Part shown: positions 32,396 to 45,197 of the stretch, piece by piece
Position numbering within the stretch: position 1 is the first letter of the stretch
How the letters are laid out: the number at the start of each line of letters is the position of its first letter
Assembly (NCBI RefSeq): GCF_963676685.1
Contig: NC_092352.1
Span: 23,579,117 to 23,643,116 of the forward strand
Length of the DNA stretch: 64,000 nt
Origin: Mytilus edulis
Lineage: Eukaryota; Mollusca; Bivalvia; Mytilida; Mytilidae
Reading direction: 5' to 3'
The notes under the pieces: generated by a model
Told to the model about the DNA's origin: nothing
The model's input: only the letters and a program-made list of their open reading frames with translations
Databases searched by the model: none
Position numbers and translations under genes: made by a program

Positions 32396-34030
32396 GTCAA
32401 ATGAAAAGAAGCAAAAGAAAACAATTTAACATCTAACATGTTTGTCACCATCCGTGAGCCGAAATGCGGAATACCAAGTTGGTCTATATCTAACTATAAA
32501 TTAAAAATCTTTCAAGCTTATATCTACGTTATCAACGTACACACCGTAGTAACTGTATTATTAACCGAATTTAAATATTCGATGTACTAGTCGAACGAAC
32601 AATTGCTATTCAAAAGGTTAAAGACAATGACAGATAAATTATAGTATTGTTGCCTCTTCAATGTGGTATTTCTTTAAATATTGAACTCCATTTATTTAAA
32701 CACCGTCAATTTAAAATTAGAGATAACATCCCTACCCGAATATACTTCAATGGAGGGATTATGTTGTGAAATTAAATAAACTATGGTATTCATCATTTTA
32801 GATATTGAACGTAAGTAATAACGAAATGTGTATTTTGAGAATTCTTCTGTAATAGTTTCTTGTTATGATGAATATACCAGAAGATACAGCAACACACCTT
32901 AACGAGTTGACAAAAAGGACATCTACAGCTCCGTTACCATACGATCTTGCTAGACAAACATAAAAGCTGTAAGCATGGTAATTAGGTACGGCAGAAATTG
33001 CACCGAGTCTTGACGAGTTGTAAATTCAACAAATATCTGACAATATTTAGCATCAAATTTTCGTTCAATAAATAAAAATATATGCAAAGCCAACTGTATC
33101 CACTGACATGATTAATTTAACATCAACAAGTATTATAGAAAAATGGAGAAAGTGGGAAAGTAAGACAGCACTAACGCACCAACAAGTGGCGAGGTAAGAC
33201 TTGACTGACATTCAAGGGACCAGATCAGACTATACTTCCACATCAACAAGTGGCTAGGAGAAGTTTTTTTCTTTCTTTTAAGTTATACTAGTCATAAATT
33301 ATTCTTTATAAAAAACCGGAATGTGTGTATGAAAAAAATGTTCCACTTGGAATAAGGTCGGTGTCACAACAACACAGCGGACCCACAACACAAGATGACA
33401 AAAATAGTCAGATGTTGATTTTTAAAATATGAGACCTCCAGTTAGACATACATTTTGAATAACTTAATCATTTAATTAAGTTTAACAGATAACGATGTAA
33501 AATGTATAAAATTGTTTTTGTCTTTGCGTACCCTGATCTAAATTATACAAACAAAGCGACCATTTACTCGGCATTGTGTTTTTGACAAATGTTTGATATT
33601 AATAACGATAACAAGTTAAATGATGTCAAATATATTTCTGTCATGTCTGTGTAGGAGAATTTTCTCATGCCTTGATGGAATGAATTTATTCAAAAATCGG
33701 TAAGACTTATAATGACTCTTTCCGATGAAGACTGAAGCAGCGAATGGTTCTTTTATGTCGGTTGTAAAATTAATTTTAATACTAAGTACGTCTATCAATT
33801 AACTGCTGAACTTAAAATCATTAATTTCTCTAGTAAACTTCTCTCTTCTGCAACTTTAATGAGTGTCCATTGAGATGCATGATTAATGTTAAAATTAATT
33901 TATCAAAAAAAATAAAATTTTTATAAGCTTTATAAGCAAACAAGACAGGGGATAATATCAAACTATAACAACCGCTGTATGTGCAGGTTTATTTAATTTA
34001 ATTTAAATTTATCATTTTTTTTTTTTTTTA
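32396..34030. other. No supported coding exon; possible 5' region of the next gene
   Basis: It ends in a long pyrimidine tract followed by AG at 34029-34031, which looks like a splice acceptor for the gene at 34162. Upstream non-coding exons could lie here but none is identifiable. Confidence 0.35.
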
Positions 34031-34161
34031 GAAAATTACATCATGAACACTTAGCTACCAAGGATTAATGTGATGGACGCGTGAAGATAATCTTACATCA
34101 TAAAATTATACCAAACAGAATTATAGTGTCAGATTTTTTCAAATACAAAAGAGTCACCAAA

Positions 34162-35028
34162 ATGAGTAAAATAATGAAAAATCACAATTTGCAGACTAGA
34201 AAAAAGGGTGTGATGAAAGATATTGAAGACTGGATAAATGAAAAACACAAACGTGAAGGAGAGAGTGATTTTGATGACTTTATGAATCGTAGTAGTCATA
34301 AGGATTCTAGAATGTCGGGAATACTTCCAGAGAATGTTACAGAAGAACGATTGCTGAGATCCAGACTGTTTGAACTCGGAAATGAACGTTATAAATTTCT
34401 GGCACGATTTACATTTGAAAAACAGCAGTTTCAGGATAAGAAAGTCAAACGAATCAATGCAATGAAAGCACGTGTTATGTCAGCGTCGTCTGCTCCAGGT
34501 CGTCTTGGAACATCCGTTTCACGACAGTCGATAATGTCGGAGAAAGGTGACATGAGATTACGTCGCTTTAACGATGCCGAATTCTATGACACAGGAGAAA
34601 GAGATCTCCCTTCACGCGCAAGAACTGTTCATTTCATGCCATCACAATCAAGAAAACCAGAATGCCGAGTTCTAAAAGCTTCTACGCCCATGGGCTATCA
34701 TCATACAGGATCAAAACTAACTAAGACAAATAAGTTCAGTAAATTTGGTGGCGCTATACCAGGACTAACTAACGATCCAAGGTATTCATTTTTGGAAAAG
34801 TCTTTGTCTCCAGCGTATGTTGAAGGTAAAAACAAAAGATCTGTTCGTGAAATTGTCAAGAGTATCGAGTCTTTACATAAGCTTCCAGGAAATGGAATCA
34901 GAAAAGTAGACATGGGTGCAAAAATTCAGACTTTTGTGAAGGAATGCAAACTTTCGTTTTCAGGTGTTGTGAAGCAACAAATGATAGCTCGACGTTTAGT
35001 GAAGAAATCTTCTGAAATAACTGTATAG
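34162..35028 (+). CDS. Unrecognised basic 288-aa protein, single coding exon
   Basis: The start chosen is the first ATG in the open frame (34162, context CCAAAATGA); the frame is open upstream only to 34069 and contains no earlier ATG. The protein is rich in lysine, arginine and serine. It has a charged, probably helical segment (roughly residues 20-95, including ERYKFLARFTFEKQQFQDKK), a Ser/Arg-rich middle and a basic C-terminus. There is no signal peptide, membrane segment or domain that I can name. The lack of stops over 867 nt, the composition, a pyrimidine-rich acceptor at 34031 and an AATAAA at about 35078 argue that it is real. It could be a retrogene. The function is unknown. Confidence 0.65.
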   Translation: MSKIMKNHNLQTRKKGVMKDIEDWINEKHKREGESDFDDFMNRSSHKDSRMSGILPENVTEERLLRSRLFELGNERYKFLARFTFEKQQFQDKKVKRINAMKARVMSASSAPGRLGTSVSRQSIMSEKGDMRLRRFNDAEFYDTGERDLPSRARTVHFMPSQSRKPECRVLKASTPMGYHHTGSKLTKTNKFSKFGGAIPGLTNDPRYSFLEKSLSPAYVEGKNKRSVREIVKSIESLHKLPGNGIRKVDMGAKIQTFVKECKLSFSGVVKQQMIARRLVKKSSEITV

Positions 35029-35075
35029 ATCTGTATAGTAAAAAGATTCACATTTAAAGTGAGGTTATATTAATT

Positions 35076-35083
35076 ATAATAAA
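35076..35083 (+). terminator. Polyadenylation signal AATAAA
   Basis: An AATAAA hexamer lies about 50 bp after the stop codon at 35028, well placed for 3' end formation of the 288-aa gene. Confidence 0.45.
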
Positions 35084-35094
35084 GAAAACTTTGT

Positions 35095-35745
35095 CAATGA
35101 ATTCTTGAATTATATGCTGATGAGAAAAGACAATTAGTTTTCCCTTTTTGAAAATGTCAGTATGTTGGTTGTGTGATAAAAAATGGAAACAAAATGGCAA
35201 AAAACAACAAACAATAACAGCAAGGTAGATTGTGACGTGCTTAATGGGAAAACCAGTATACCAGTATACTTTATAGAATAAAAAAATATAAAAAAAAAAA
35301 TAGTGATATTATGTACTCTGGAAAAGTAACCTAACAGTCAGTCTACTTGCGTTTAATTTACGTCATTGCCCGTGTCTTTGGGTAAGAGATCGTAATCATC
35401 TACGAGAGTTCACCACTCAAAAAGTTCTATAATCGTGATTCTTTTCAAAGTCGTTCACCAGAGACTTAATAAAAGTAAGGCAAGGTCTATTTTGTCGGCT
35501 CTGATTAAATTGTCTTAATTCAAGCCGGCAAAATAGCATATTCTTGTAAAAATGGCTATTTTACCGACACTAGATTTTTGTAGTCAAAATGACGACTAAA
35601 GGCAATAGACATTTTTGTAGATCTTGTATATTGCAGATCATTTTCTGTTATGTACATTTCAAACCAATCTATAAAAGTTTTCTAGATAATAGGCAAAGTT
35701 AGCCAAAAAATGTTCATCATTTATTAAAGGGAATTAACTCTTATC
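35095..35745. other. No supported gene
   Basis: AT-rich intergenic sequence; no repeat was named. Confidence 0.35.
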
Positions 35746-35746
35746 A

Positions 35747-36590
35747 GGGGTGGATCCAGGATTTTGGAAAGGGGGGGCGAAGTTTTTTAAAGATTGCCGA
35801 TCGGAGCGAGGCGAAACATTTTTGGGTCCTTTTTGGGGCTAAAAAACATAAAATAAGTGTAATATGTACTTTTTAAACGTTTCCTGGCGTGGTGCATGTA
35901 TATTTTATAGTTGCTGTAAAGTGTAAGGGTTGGACATTTTTGATGCTGTACTCTCCCTATTAATTGTCTATCACAAAATTATAGTATGGATCTTAAGCTA
36001 TGTACTAATATAATTGATGTGGGATTTGTCAGTAAAAAATAAACATGGAAATTCTCGCCGGTTTGTTGTAAGCTAACTTAGTTATCATAACCTTACAGAT
36101 TTTTTGTGGTAAACAAGATAAGACTATTAGATGAAATTTACAATACGACCGACACGAGTCAAAAAAGACAAAGTTATTGTCAAACGAGCAGTTTGTATTC
36201 AAATGTTTAGTTGATACTTTCCACCCAACAAAATTACGGGAAGTGAGGGGTTCCAAATCATCCAAATGCTACGAATGATTCTGTAATGACAACGAATTTA
36301 TGAATGACAGTCGACAAAGTCACACCCAGCAGGGAGGTAACAGTCTGGTCTTGAAAAAAGTATTCAATATACAAGTCCGGCGAAACAGACATTCCGGTCA
36401 GACATGCAAACCCCGGCTACAAAAAAAAATCGCCCGTGTTTTATTCATCATGTTCATTTAAGGCTAAATAGGTTTGTTGGAAATTTCCGTTTCTAATAGC
36501 AAACATATGGACAAGTCTCTATAGACTATTACACTCTCATGAAAACACCCTTTACGCCCCCTCTGAATCCGCCGCTTCTTATAACAAGGC
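35747..36590. mobile_element. Probable DNA transposon remnant with decayed inverted ends
   Basis: The left edge reads AGGGGTGGATCCAGG...GGGGGGGCG and the right edge is its approximate inverse (CGCCCCCTCTGAATCCGCC). A related edge (GGCGGATCCAGGGGGGCC) occurs alone near 57470. No transposase frame survives. Confidence 0.45.
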
Positions 36591-36679
36591 ATGTTGTGAC
36601 ATCGACTTTATTTCAAGTGGAACATTTTTTTCATATAATAATGACATAGTGTCTATAAGGGAATATTAAGGGAGTTTGC

Positions 36680-37830
36680 TTCTCAGTTTCAACGTAATTA
36701 ACTTTTCAAAACACTAGTTTATATTGATAGAGGGTAAATTAAGGAATCAAAAGAGCAAAAAAAAAATATATAGGTCACCGTGCTTGTTTTCGAGATATTA
36801 GCCATTGAAATTTTGGCGGGAAAATATTCTCTCTTGACTTTTCATAGCTTTATCATTGACAAGTTTAAGTTCTCAAAAACTATTAAAAAATAATTAAAAT
36901 TTTATAAGACTTTAACAGATTGCTTATCATTATACATGTAAAAGATTTACAAAAAGAAAAATGGGGGTCACCGGGCAACTTTTTTCAAGGCATTCAAATG
37001 GATAAAACCAGAAGATTCCGAAAATCTGACAAAAAATCCAAAACATGACAAGCCAGCTTCCTTAAGCTTCTCAATGATCAAAATAATTGTTTGTCAAACT
37101 ACTATATAACCAGTCTAATTTTTCTGATAAAACGGTTGGTTCAATTTGAATTTTTTATATTTTTGTCAAAGGGTCAAAGTAAATACTTTGTCAAAATTTG
37201 TAGAAAATTAAACGAGCCAAATTAATTTTAGGTAAAGTGTTAGGTACCAGCTTAATATGGTAGGTAACCCAAAACCTATTGATAAATTTGAAAAGATATT
37301 GTATAAGTTTTAATACATATTTTAACAAGAATGAGTCCCAATTACACGGATGCCCAATCCGTACGAACATTTTTCTATGTTCAGTGGACTGTGAAAATGG
37401 GATAAAATCTCTAATTTGGCATTAAGGATGTTCGCTACTTTTTTTTTTAAATAACAAGGTTTTTAAAAGACGGTTATGAATTGATAGAATATAAAGAAAG
37501 AAACTAAAAAAGAAGAAAAAAATGGAGGGTCCGTGTGCTTGTTTTCGAGATATAAGCCATTGAAAATTTGGCGGGAATTAATTCTCTCTAGATTTTTAAT
37601 ACATTTAACATTGGCACCTTTTTTGTTTTAAAAACTATGAAAAAACAACAAGGATTTTATAAGATTTTGAAATATGGCTTTTTAAAACTTAATGTTATAA
37701 AATAATGAAAAGAAAAATAGGGGTTAGAACAACGCAATTTTTTTTTAATGGCAATACATGGATAAAACCAGAGGATTCCGAAAATCTGACTCAAATTGAT
37801 AAAATAGAGGAGCAAACATCCTTAAAATTA
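36680..37830 (+). repeat. Two diverged copies of a ~350-bp repeat
   Basis: Copies at about 36690-37035 and 37440-37800 share CGTGCTTGTTTTCGAGATAT, GCCATTGAAA(A/T)TTTGGCGGG and GGATAAAACCAGA(A/G)GATTCC in the same order. They are separated by another dispersed repeat (37320-37430), related to sequence near 59100-59400. Confidence 0.6.
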
Positions 37831-38009
37831 GAAAGATCATATCATAAGGAACATGTTTACTAAGTTTCAAGTTGATTGGATTTCAGCGTCACAAAAAAAT
37901 ACAGGACAGACGGACGCACGGCTTAGAAAACATAATGCTCATAAATGGGGCAAAAAATGAAGTAAAATATATAGGGAATGCGTCCCGTGATAGGACACAG
38001 ATGATGCCC

Positions 38010-38690
38010 CCGCTTGCATATCATATAATAAAGTTATAAAGAGACATAACTGAAAAACACGGTAAAAGTGACCCTACCCAATTTTGTACTTGATCTGAGT
38101 TTTGTGATATGATAAGCACTGTGTACAAGTTGCATAGCATTTGGTTGAGGCAAACTAAAGTTAGAGAATGGAAACGAAAAATTCTGCAATTTGTGAAGGG
38201 GCATAACTCTAGAACGGTTGAAGTGACGCCTGCAAAATTCTCAAATTTGATTTGTATTTTGGGGTGTTGCTAAACGGCGGAAAAGGAAAACGGTATTTTT
38301 TGGTAATAAGCATTGCTAAGGCAAACTTAAGTTAGGGAACGAAAACTTAAAAAATAGCATTTTTTTTTTCATTTGTAAAAAGGCATTACTCTAGAGCGGT
38401 TAATGTGAAGCCCCCAACATTCATACTTGATCTGTGGTAGTTTATAGCATTGTATATAATTTTTTTTATAGCATATGGTTGAGGTTAACTAAAGTTAGAG
38501 AACAGAAACAATGAAAAACGTTTTTGTTTAGTTTGTAAAGGAGCATAACTCTAGAACGGTTAAAATGACGCATCCAAAATTCAAACTTGATCTGGGTCTT
38601 TTGGTAAAAACGTTGTGTATAAGTTTCATTACATTTGGTTGAGGCAAACTGAAGTTAGAGAACGAAAACTAATTTTGGGTCGTACGGAGG
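38010..38690 (+). repeat. Diverged ~165-bp tandem array
   Basis: The block GAGGCAAACTAAAGTTAGAG, or a variant, recurs near 38148, 38317, 38481 and 38640, alternating with GGGCATAACTCTAGAACGGTT. About four units. Phrases such as GGGGCATAACTC recall the 167-bp array at 29299. Confidence 0.65.
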
Positions 38691-38739
38691 GACGTGCGTC
38701 CGTTCGTTCGTCCGTAGACGGAAAAGGATAAAACTTAAT

Positions 38740-38970
38740 CACGATGGGTGCCACATGTGGAGCAGGATCTGCTTAATACCCTTCCGGAGCACCTGAGATC
38801 ACCCCTAGTTTTTTGGTGGTGTTCGTGTTGTTTATTCTTCAGTTTTCTATGTTGTGTCATGTGTGCTGTTGTTTGTTTGTCTTTTTCATTTTTAGCCATG
38901 GCGTTGTCAGTTTGTATTAGATTTATGAGTTTGACTGTCCCTTTGGTATCTTTCGTCCCTCTTTTTTAAT
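38740..38970 (+). mobile_element. Solo tail of RT family B
   Basis: Plus-strand copy of the family B 3' tail, from GGTGCCACATGTGGAGCAGG to the terminal CTTTCGTCCCTCTTTT. It lacks the RT codons seen at 32375. Confidence 0.7.
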
Positions 38971-38999
38971 CCCTTTCAGCTACGACGGGGCATAAAAAT

Positions 39000-39950
39000 T
39001 ATTTTTTTTAACCCCAAATAAGCCTAATATTTACTACTTTTAAAACTTAACAGATATCCCTAGTCTAGTTCAGGGAAACCTTGAATTTCAGATAATATTA
39101 AGATGGTGTATGAAATGAGAAAATCACATTGCATGTTAGAGAGTTTAGTATAAATATGTTTGTAGAAAGCACTTAAAGTTATCTTCCCACAAGACTAACC
39201 AATCTTTATATCATTATTTAAAATTTTAATATAGTTCTTTCACAGATGTTTCCATAAACAAATCGTACCTTTTTAAAGTTTCTAAAGGAATATAAACCCA
39301 TAGCAACCTCAAATACCAAATGGACATTCAATCTAATTAGTGGGAAAAAACTGACAATGCAATGACAAAAAAACTCACCAAAAAGCATTGAAATGACAAT
39401 TTCATAATGGTGTCCTTGAAAATTCCATATGATTTCAACTTCACCAAAAAGAATTGTTTGAGTAGCTTCATTATAAGCAGAAAGCCTCTATCATGTCTAT
39501 CACAGAAATCATGATGGGAAATACAAGCTCTGGAAATTGCAAACTCTTCAGAGCATCCTTGATAACAAATGATGTTACATGCAAACTTACAAAATCACTG
39601 TCAAAACAAACAGGCTGATATTCTAAGTAGTTCCAACTATTGTATCACTAGCTTGTCAACAGTGATGTTGTGAGTTCGAATCCTGCATGTGGCAGGTACT
39701 GGACTCCAATCTAAATTGACGAGGGTTGTCAGTTTGTATGCCAAATTTGGATGGTTCTCTCCAGGCACTGCATCTTTTTCTGACAATAATGAAAGTGTTT
39801 GAACACTGACAATAATGAAAGTTTTTGAACACTGAAGGAAAAAATATTGCTTAAATTTATCAGTGGGAAGAAAAAATAAACACTGCATTGTATAAAGCAA
39901 TGGTTGTACAAAAAGCCGTTGATTCGACTACAAAGGAAGATAACTCCAAT
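39000..39950. other. No supported gene
   Basis: AT-rich with a small duplication of GACAATAATGAAAGT near 39781-39825. Nothing else was recognised. Confidence 0.35.
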
Positions 39951-40149
39951 TATTAGCTCATGTGAGCGTATGCCATCACTTTGCGTCCATCCTCGTCCGT
40001 CATCTGTCGTCGTAAACTACTTTAAAAATCTTCTCCTCTGAAACACCTGGGCCAAATACCTTCAAACTTTAAATTAATGTTCTTTAGGGTATTTAGTTTA
40101 TAAATATATCCAAAGTTTTGATCCATCGACAAACATGGCCACCATGGCT

Positions 40150-42247
40150 AACCAGGTGCTCCGCAGGGCGCAGCTTTATACGACCGCAGAGGTCGAACCC
40201 TGAACAGTTGGGGCAAGTATGGACAAAACATTCAAGCGTGATACAGCTCTGAATTTGGATTGTGATCAAATTTTTGACATTACATGGGTTTTTATACACA
40301 AAACAAATGTCAAGATTTTACAAATCAATTAAAGATTTCTTCTTCAAACTTATTTAAATCTAAAATTAAATAGTTGACACAGCATAGGTTTCTGACACAG
40401 AATTAATGTGGTCTAATGAACTTAAAATTTTGTTTTTGCCTTTGAGCAATTCACTATGCTGTTGAATATTAATCCTCTCAAAAAAATGTTTGAAGACATT
40501 TTCTTTTTATTTATGAAATCTGAAATGAGAAAAATTTAACCCCCCCCCCATTTTTTTTTCACATCCCTGTTTCCCTTTTTCCAAAACTGATATCAATTCA
40601 AATTTCTAATGGAGTTTGCAACAATAACTACTCTTTTAAATACATCATAAAATATTAAAATGTAAAATAAAGTGCTTGTTATCACTGAATGGTAAAGATT
40701 GGTTGGTAGTAAAAGTGAATATACATTGTTAATTGTATAGAACAATAAAAAAAACTTCATCAGCAACATTTTATATTGGCAAATTTCCAATGAAGTTATT
40801 TACATAAAGTTATTGGCAAATAAAAATAGAAAATGACATCATAGTCATCTCTGTTAAATTTCCAACATATGTTATCAACTACTATTCTATACAAAGAAAG
40901 ATAACTCCAATTGAAAATTAATTGCTATTGCACAATATTGTGCAATTAGATATTTCTTGCGATTGTGCAATACTGTGCAATTGAAAATTTCTTGCTATTG
41001 CACAATACTTGATATGGAATCCTGATTTGGACCAACTTGAAAACTTGGCCCATAATCAAAAATCAAAGTACATGTTTAGATAAAGCATATCAAATAAGCC
41101 CAAGAATTTAATTTTTGTTAAAATCAAACTTAGTTTAATTTTGGACCCTTTGGACCTTAATGTAGACCAATTTGAAAACTGGACCAAAAATTAAGAATCT
41201 ACTTACACAGTTAGATTTGACATATCAAAGAACCCATTTATTCAATTTTTGATGAAATCAAACAAAGTTTAATTTTGGACCCCCATTTGGACCAACTTGA
41301 AAACTTGGCCCATAATCAAAAATCAAAGTACATGTTTAGATAAAGCATATCAAATAAGCCCAAGAATTTAATTTTTGTTAAAATCAAACTAAGATTAATT
41401 TTGGACCTTTTGGACCTTAATGTAGACCAATTTGAAAACGGGACCAAAAATTAAGAATCTACATACATATTTAGATTCGGCATATCAAAGAACCCAAATT
41501 ATTCAATTTTTGATGAAATCACACAAAGTTCAATTTTGGACCCTTTGGGCACCTTATTCCTAAACTGTTGGGACCAAAACTCCCAAAATCAAACCCAACC
41601 TTCCTTTTATGGTCATAAACCTTGTGTTTAAATTTCATAGATTTCTATTTACTTATACTAAAGTTATGGTGCAAAATCCAAAAATAATGCTTATTTTAGC
41701 CCCTTTTTGGCCCCTAATTCATAAACTGTTGAGACCTCAACTCCAAAAATCAATCCCAACCTTCCTTTTGTGGTCATAAACCTTGTGTTTAAATTTCATT
41801 GATTTCTATTTACTTATACTAAAGTTATTGTGCGAAAACCAAGAATAATGCTTATTTGGGCCCTTTTTTGGCCCTTAATTCCTAAACTGTTGGAACCAAA
41901 ACTCCCAAAATCTCCAACCGTCCTTTTGTGGTCATAAACCTTGTGTCAAAATTTCATAGATTTCTATTCACTTAAACTAAAGCTATAGTGCGAAAACCAA
42001 GAAAATGCTTATTTGGGCCCTTTTTGGCCCCTAATTCCTAAAATGTTGGGACCAAAACTCCCAAAATCAATCCCAACCTTCCTTTTGTAGTCATAAACCT
42101 TGTGTTACAATTTCATTGATTTCTATTCACTTTTACTAAAGTTAGAGTGAGAAAACTAAAAGTATTCGGACGACGACGATGACAACGCCGCCGCCAACGT
42201 GATAGCAATATACGACCAAAAAATTAAATTTTTTGCGGTCGTATAAA
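40150..42247 (+). mobile_element. Non-autonomous DNA transposon, copy 1
   Basis: Begins AACCAGGTGCTCCGCAGGG and carries TTTATACGACCGCA at 40175-40188, matched perfectly and inverted by TGCGGTCGTATAAA at 42234-42247. Inside are several ~150-bp internal repeats (AACTCCCAAAATC...CCTTGTGTTTAAATTTCAT) and palindromes built on TTGCACAATATTGTGCAA. No transposase. Insertion into the surrounding repeat is shown by the uninterrupted paralogous site near 42928-42970. Confidence 0.75.
40927..40946. repeat. 20-bp perfect palindrome in transposon copy 1
   Basis: ATTGCACAATATTGTGCAAT is fully self-complementary. Related half-sites follow to about 41010, and a one-mismatch version lies in copy 2 near 45920-45945. 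Confidence 0.85.
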
Positions 42248-43476
42248 AATTGAACATAGGGGTCAAATGGACTTTTTGGCTTATACATGTATCTCAGAAA
42301 TTAAAGCATTTAGAGCAAATCTGATATGGGGTAAACATGTTCCAATGGTCAAGATCTATCAGCACTGAAATTTTCAGACGAATCGAATAATCCATTGTTG
42401 GTTTGCTGCCACTAAATTGGTAGTTTTATGGAAATTTTGCAGTTTTAGGTTATTATCTTGAATATTATTATAGACAGATATAAACTATAACCAGCAATAA
42501 TGTTCAGCAAAGTAAGATCTACAAAAAAATTGATATGACCAAAATTATCAATTGACCCCTTGAGGAGTTATTGCCCTTTAAAGACAATTTTACACATTTT
42601 TTTCATCAAGTTTGCTGCCACTAAATTGGTAGTTTTATGGAAATTTTGCAGTTTTAGGTTATTATCTTGAATATTATAATAGACAGATATAAACTATAAA
42701 CAGCAATAATGTTCAGCAAAGTAAGATCTACAAAAAAATTGATATGACAAAAATTATCAATTGACCCCTTGAGGAGTTATTGCCCTTTATTAGACAATTT
42801 TACACAATTTTTTCATCAAGTTTGCTAACATTTAAAAATATTCTCCTCTGAAACTATTGTGCCTACTACTTCTCAACTTTGAATGTTCCTTTAGCAGTCT
42901 AGTTTACGAATTGTATCTGAAAACAAACATGGCCACCATGGCTAAAAATAGAACATAGGGGTCAAATGCAGTGTTTGGCTTATATCTCAGAAACTAAAGC
43001 ATTTAGAGTAAATCTGACATGGGCTAAAAATGTTCAAAAGGTCAAAATTTATCAGCCCTGAAATTTTCAGACAAACGAAACAACCCATTGTTGGGTTGCT
43101 GCTACTTTAATTTTGCAGATTTTGGTTATTGCCTTGAATATTATTGAAGGTAAAGATAAACTGTAAACAGCAAAAATGTTCAGCAAAGTAAGATCTACAA
43201 AAAAGTTTTATTACCTAAATTGTCAATTGACCCTTTAAGGAGTTATTGCCCTTAAAGGACAATTTATACAAGTTGTTTATGTTTTTTATTAACTTTAAAA
43301 ATCTTCACAAATGAATATAGTTTAAATTTGTATTTTATTTCCCTGCTACGTAAAGAAACAAAGACACTATGGCTAAAATGGAACATATGGGTAAACTGCA
43401 AAAATAATCATTGATGAAAGATTTAAGCAAAAAATAACAATAGGTGAGCGATTCAGGCTCTTGAGAGCCTCTTGTT

Positions 43477-44215
43477 AAGACTACTTTAGCGATGACATCA
43501 ATGATATTTTTAGAACCAATATTAGATTCCTGCACCTTGCAAAAGAATTTAAGATATGTAATTTTCTTGACAACTATAACATTTTGAAACTTGAATTACT
43601 GAGCATATATAGTGCATTGATAGATTTCTAGAAATGTTCATTGATAGGAATTCAAGAATGTTAATAACATTGTTATGATCAATGCACTATATTTTGGGTA
43701 TCTCAAAAGTTTTGATAAACCTTAAAATATATAGATATGAAGTCATTACTATAGAGTTTCGATTGCATGAAATGCAATCTTTACCAAAAAACTGTCCTCC
43801 ACAAAATAGCCGTAATGCATTAGTGCTGAAAGTGGCTTATAACACCAATTAATAGAAATATTCAACATGTTCAAGAGGAGATAACAGTTAACAAAAGGAC
43901 TGATTCTACTTCATCTAGCAACAGGAGATTAAACAACCTTAGAGGCAGTACAGTGACCTATAGTTGTCCTTTTGGCATTGGATAGCTGTCTCATTTGCAA
44001 CCATACCACACCTTCATATTTTTCATTTAAACTGCATAACAATTCCAAAAGTATTTGTTGACGAAAAATTCATTTTCAACTTAAATTGATTTTTATACAG
44101 AACAGCAACAATATAAATGATGTGTTTTTAATCGTTTCTTCAGAAAAAAACCTTACAAAATAACAAAAAATACTGTTATGCCTGTAGGAAGAAAAAAACC
44201 CTTAAAAGAATCATA
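43477..44215. other. No supported gene; family C fragment at 43945-44015
   Basis: Apart from a truncated family C repeat (GTACAGTGACCTATAGTTGT to CATACCACACCTTC) this is 3' flank of the epimerase gene. A TTTATT on the plus strand near 44217 could be its polyadenylation signal, read as AATAAA on the minus strand. Confidence 0.4.
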
Positions 44216-44498
44216 TTTTATTATGCTTGCTGGAAATATCTGGTCATTGTAACAATTCAGATCAGAAGTAAATAAATAAAAAAAGTATTTTTTTCAATAA
44301 TTTTTCCTTGTTTCATACTCCAATCAAAGAATCTATCAATATATAGGAATAATTTTGTTACCAATAGTGACTAAATCTATAGATTCTCACTGCACTTTTT
44401 AAAGTAAAATGTATGCTTCATCATGATCATGTTTTAGTCATTCAATTCTGAAGTATGAAAATACCAAAATTCAAATTAAGTTAGCTTAGCTGTTAATT

Positions 44499-45197
44499 TT
44501 ATCGTTCAAGTTGAGATTTTTGTATTGAATCCTCCACTGTGTTCCTCAAAGTTTGCATTACTTCCCTTGGATTATCACTTTTCATTAATGCACTCCCAGA
44601 AACAATCATATTAGCACCGGCATTTGCACACATTTGAATTGTATCCAGACTAACGCCACCATCTACACCTATATCTAAATCACTAAAATGCTCTCTCAAA
44701 TATTCTATTTTAGGCATCATGTCTGCCATAAACTTTTGACCTCCAAAACCTGGTTCAACTGTCATAATCAAAACTGTGTCTACAAGGTCAATAAATGGAT
44801 CCAAAACCTCAACTTTAGTACCAGGTTTTATACTTATTCCAGCCTTCATGCCAGCCTCCTTTATTTTCTGCACACATCCAGGAACATCCTGTGTTGCTTC
44901 ATAATGAAATGTATACATATTTGCTCCACTGGCTGCCATATCCTCAATCCATCTTTCTGCAGGCTCTACCATCATGTGCATTTCAAACATTGCATTTGGC
45001 ATTTTGGGTCTGAGACATTTAACAATTGGGTGGCCAAAAGTTAAATTTGGTACAAAATGACCATCCATAACATCTAAATGAAGATAATCTGCACCACTAT
45101 CTAGCATTCTTTGACATTCTGATGCCAGGTTAGAAAGGTCAGAGTTGAGAATCGACGGACCAATTTTTCCACTCAAACATTTTCTTGGTGATGACAT
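44499..45197 (-). CDS. RPE: Ribulose-phosphate 3-epimerase
   Basis: This 232-aa cytosolic enzyme of the pentose phosphate pathway interconverts ribulose 5-phosphate and xylulose 5-phosphate. The TIM-barrel signatures are all visible: GPSILNSD at 13-20; HLDVMDGHFVPN at 40-51 with metal-binding His40 and catalytic Asp42; EMHMMVEP at 72-79 with His74; MTVEPGFGGQKF at 145-156; and VDGGVS at 178-183 with the second catalytic Asp179. The length fits animal RPE (about 228 aa). The ATG at 45197 lies 17 nt after a strong acceptor (TTTCATTTACAG above 45214), so the 5' UTR is spliced while the whole CDS is in one exon. The upstream flank is occupied by transposon copy 2. A retrogene origin is possible, but the intact catalytic set argues for function. 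Confidence 0.95.
   Translation of the reverse strand: MSSPRKCLSGKIGPSILNSDLSNLASECQRMLDSGADYLHLDVMDGHFVPNLTFGHPIVKCLRPKMPNAMFEMHMMVEPAERWIEDMAASGANMYTFHYEATQDVPGCVQKIKEAGMKAGISIKPGTKVEVLDPFIDLVDTVLIMTVEPGFGGQKFMADMMPKIEYLREHFSDLDIGVDGGVSLDTIQMCANAGANMIVSGSALMKSDNPREVMQTLRNTVEDSIQKSQLER

Larger units (their letters stand above)
39953..43476 (+). mobile_element. Outer dispersed repeat containing a nested transposon
   Basis: A repeat beginning near TAGCTCATGTGAGC and ending near CAGGCTCTTGAGAGCCTCTT, both of which I recognise as edges of a common mussel repeat. Its internal unit (AGTTTTATGGAAATTTTGCAG, GTTCAGCAAAGTAAGATCTAC, TTGACCCCTTGAGGAGTTAT) is repeated near 42405, 42608 and 43095. A 2.1-kb element interrupts it at 40150-42247. 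No coding sequence. Confidence 0.6.

Noticed and set aside
34081-34161. Upstream extension of the 288-aa frame from a GTG codon
   Set aside because: GTG is not a credible nuclear start here; the first ATG in frame, with a good context, is at 34162.
40150-42247. Helitron classification of the 2-kb elements
   Set aside because: No CTRR end with an adjacent 3' hairpin, and there are clear inverted 14-mers, so a Helitron is not supported.
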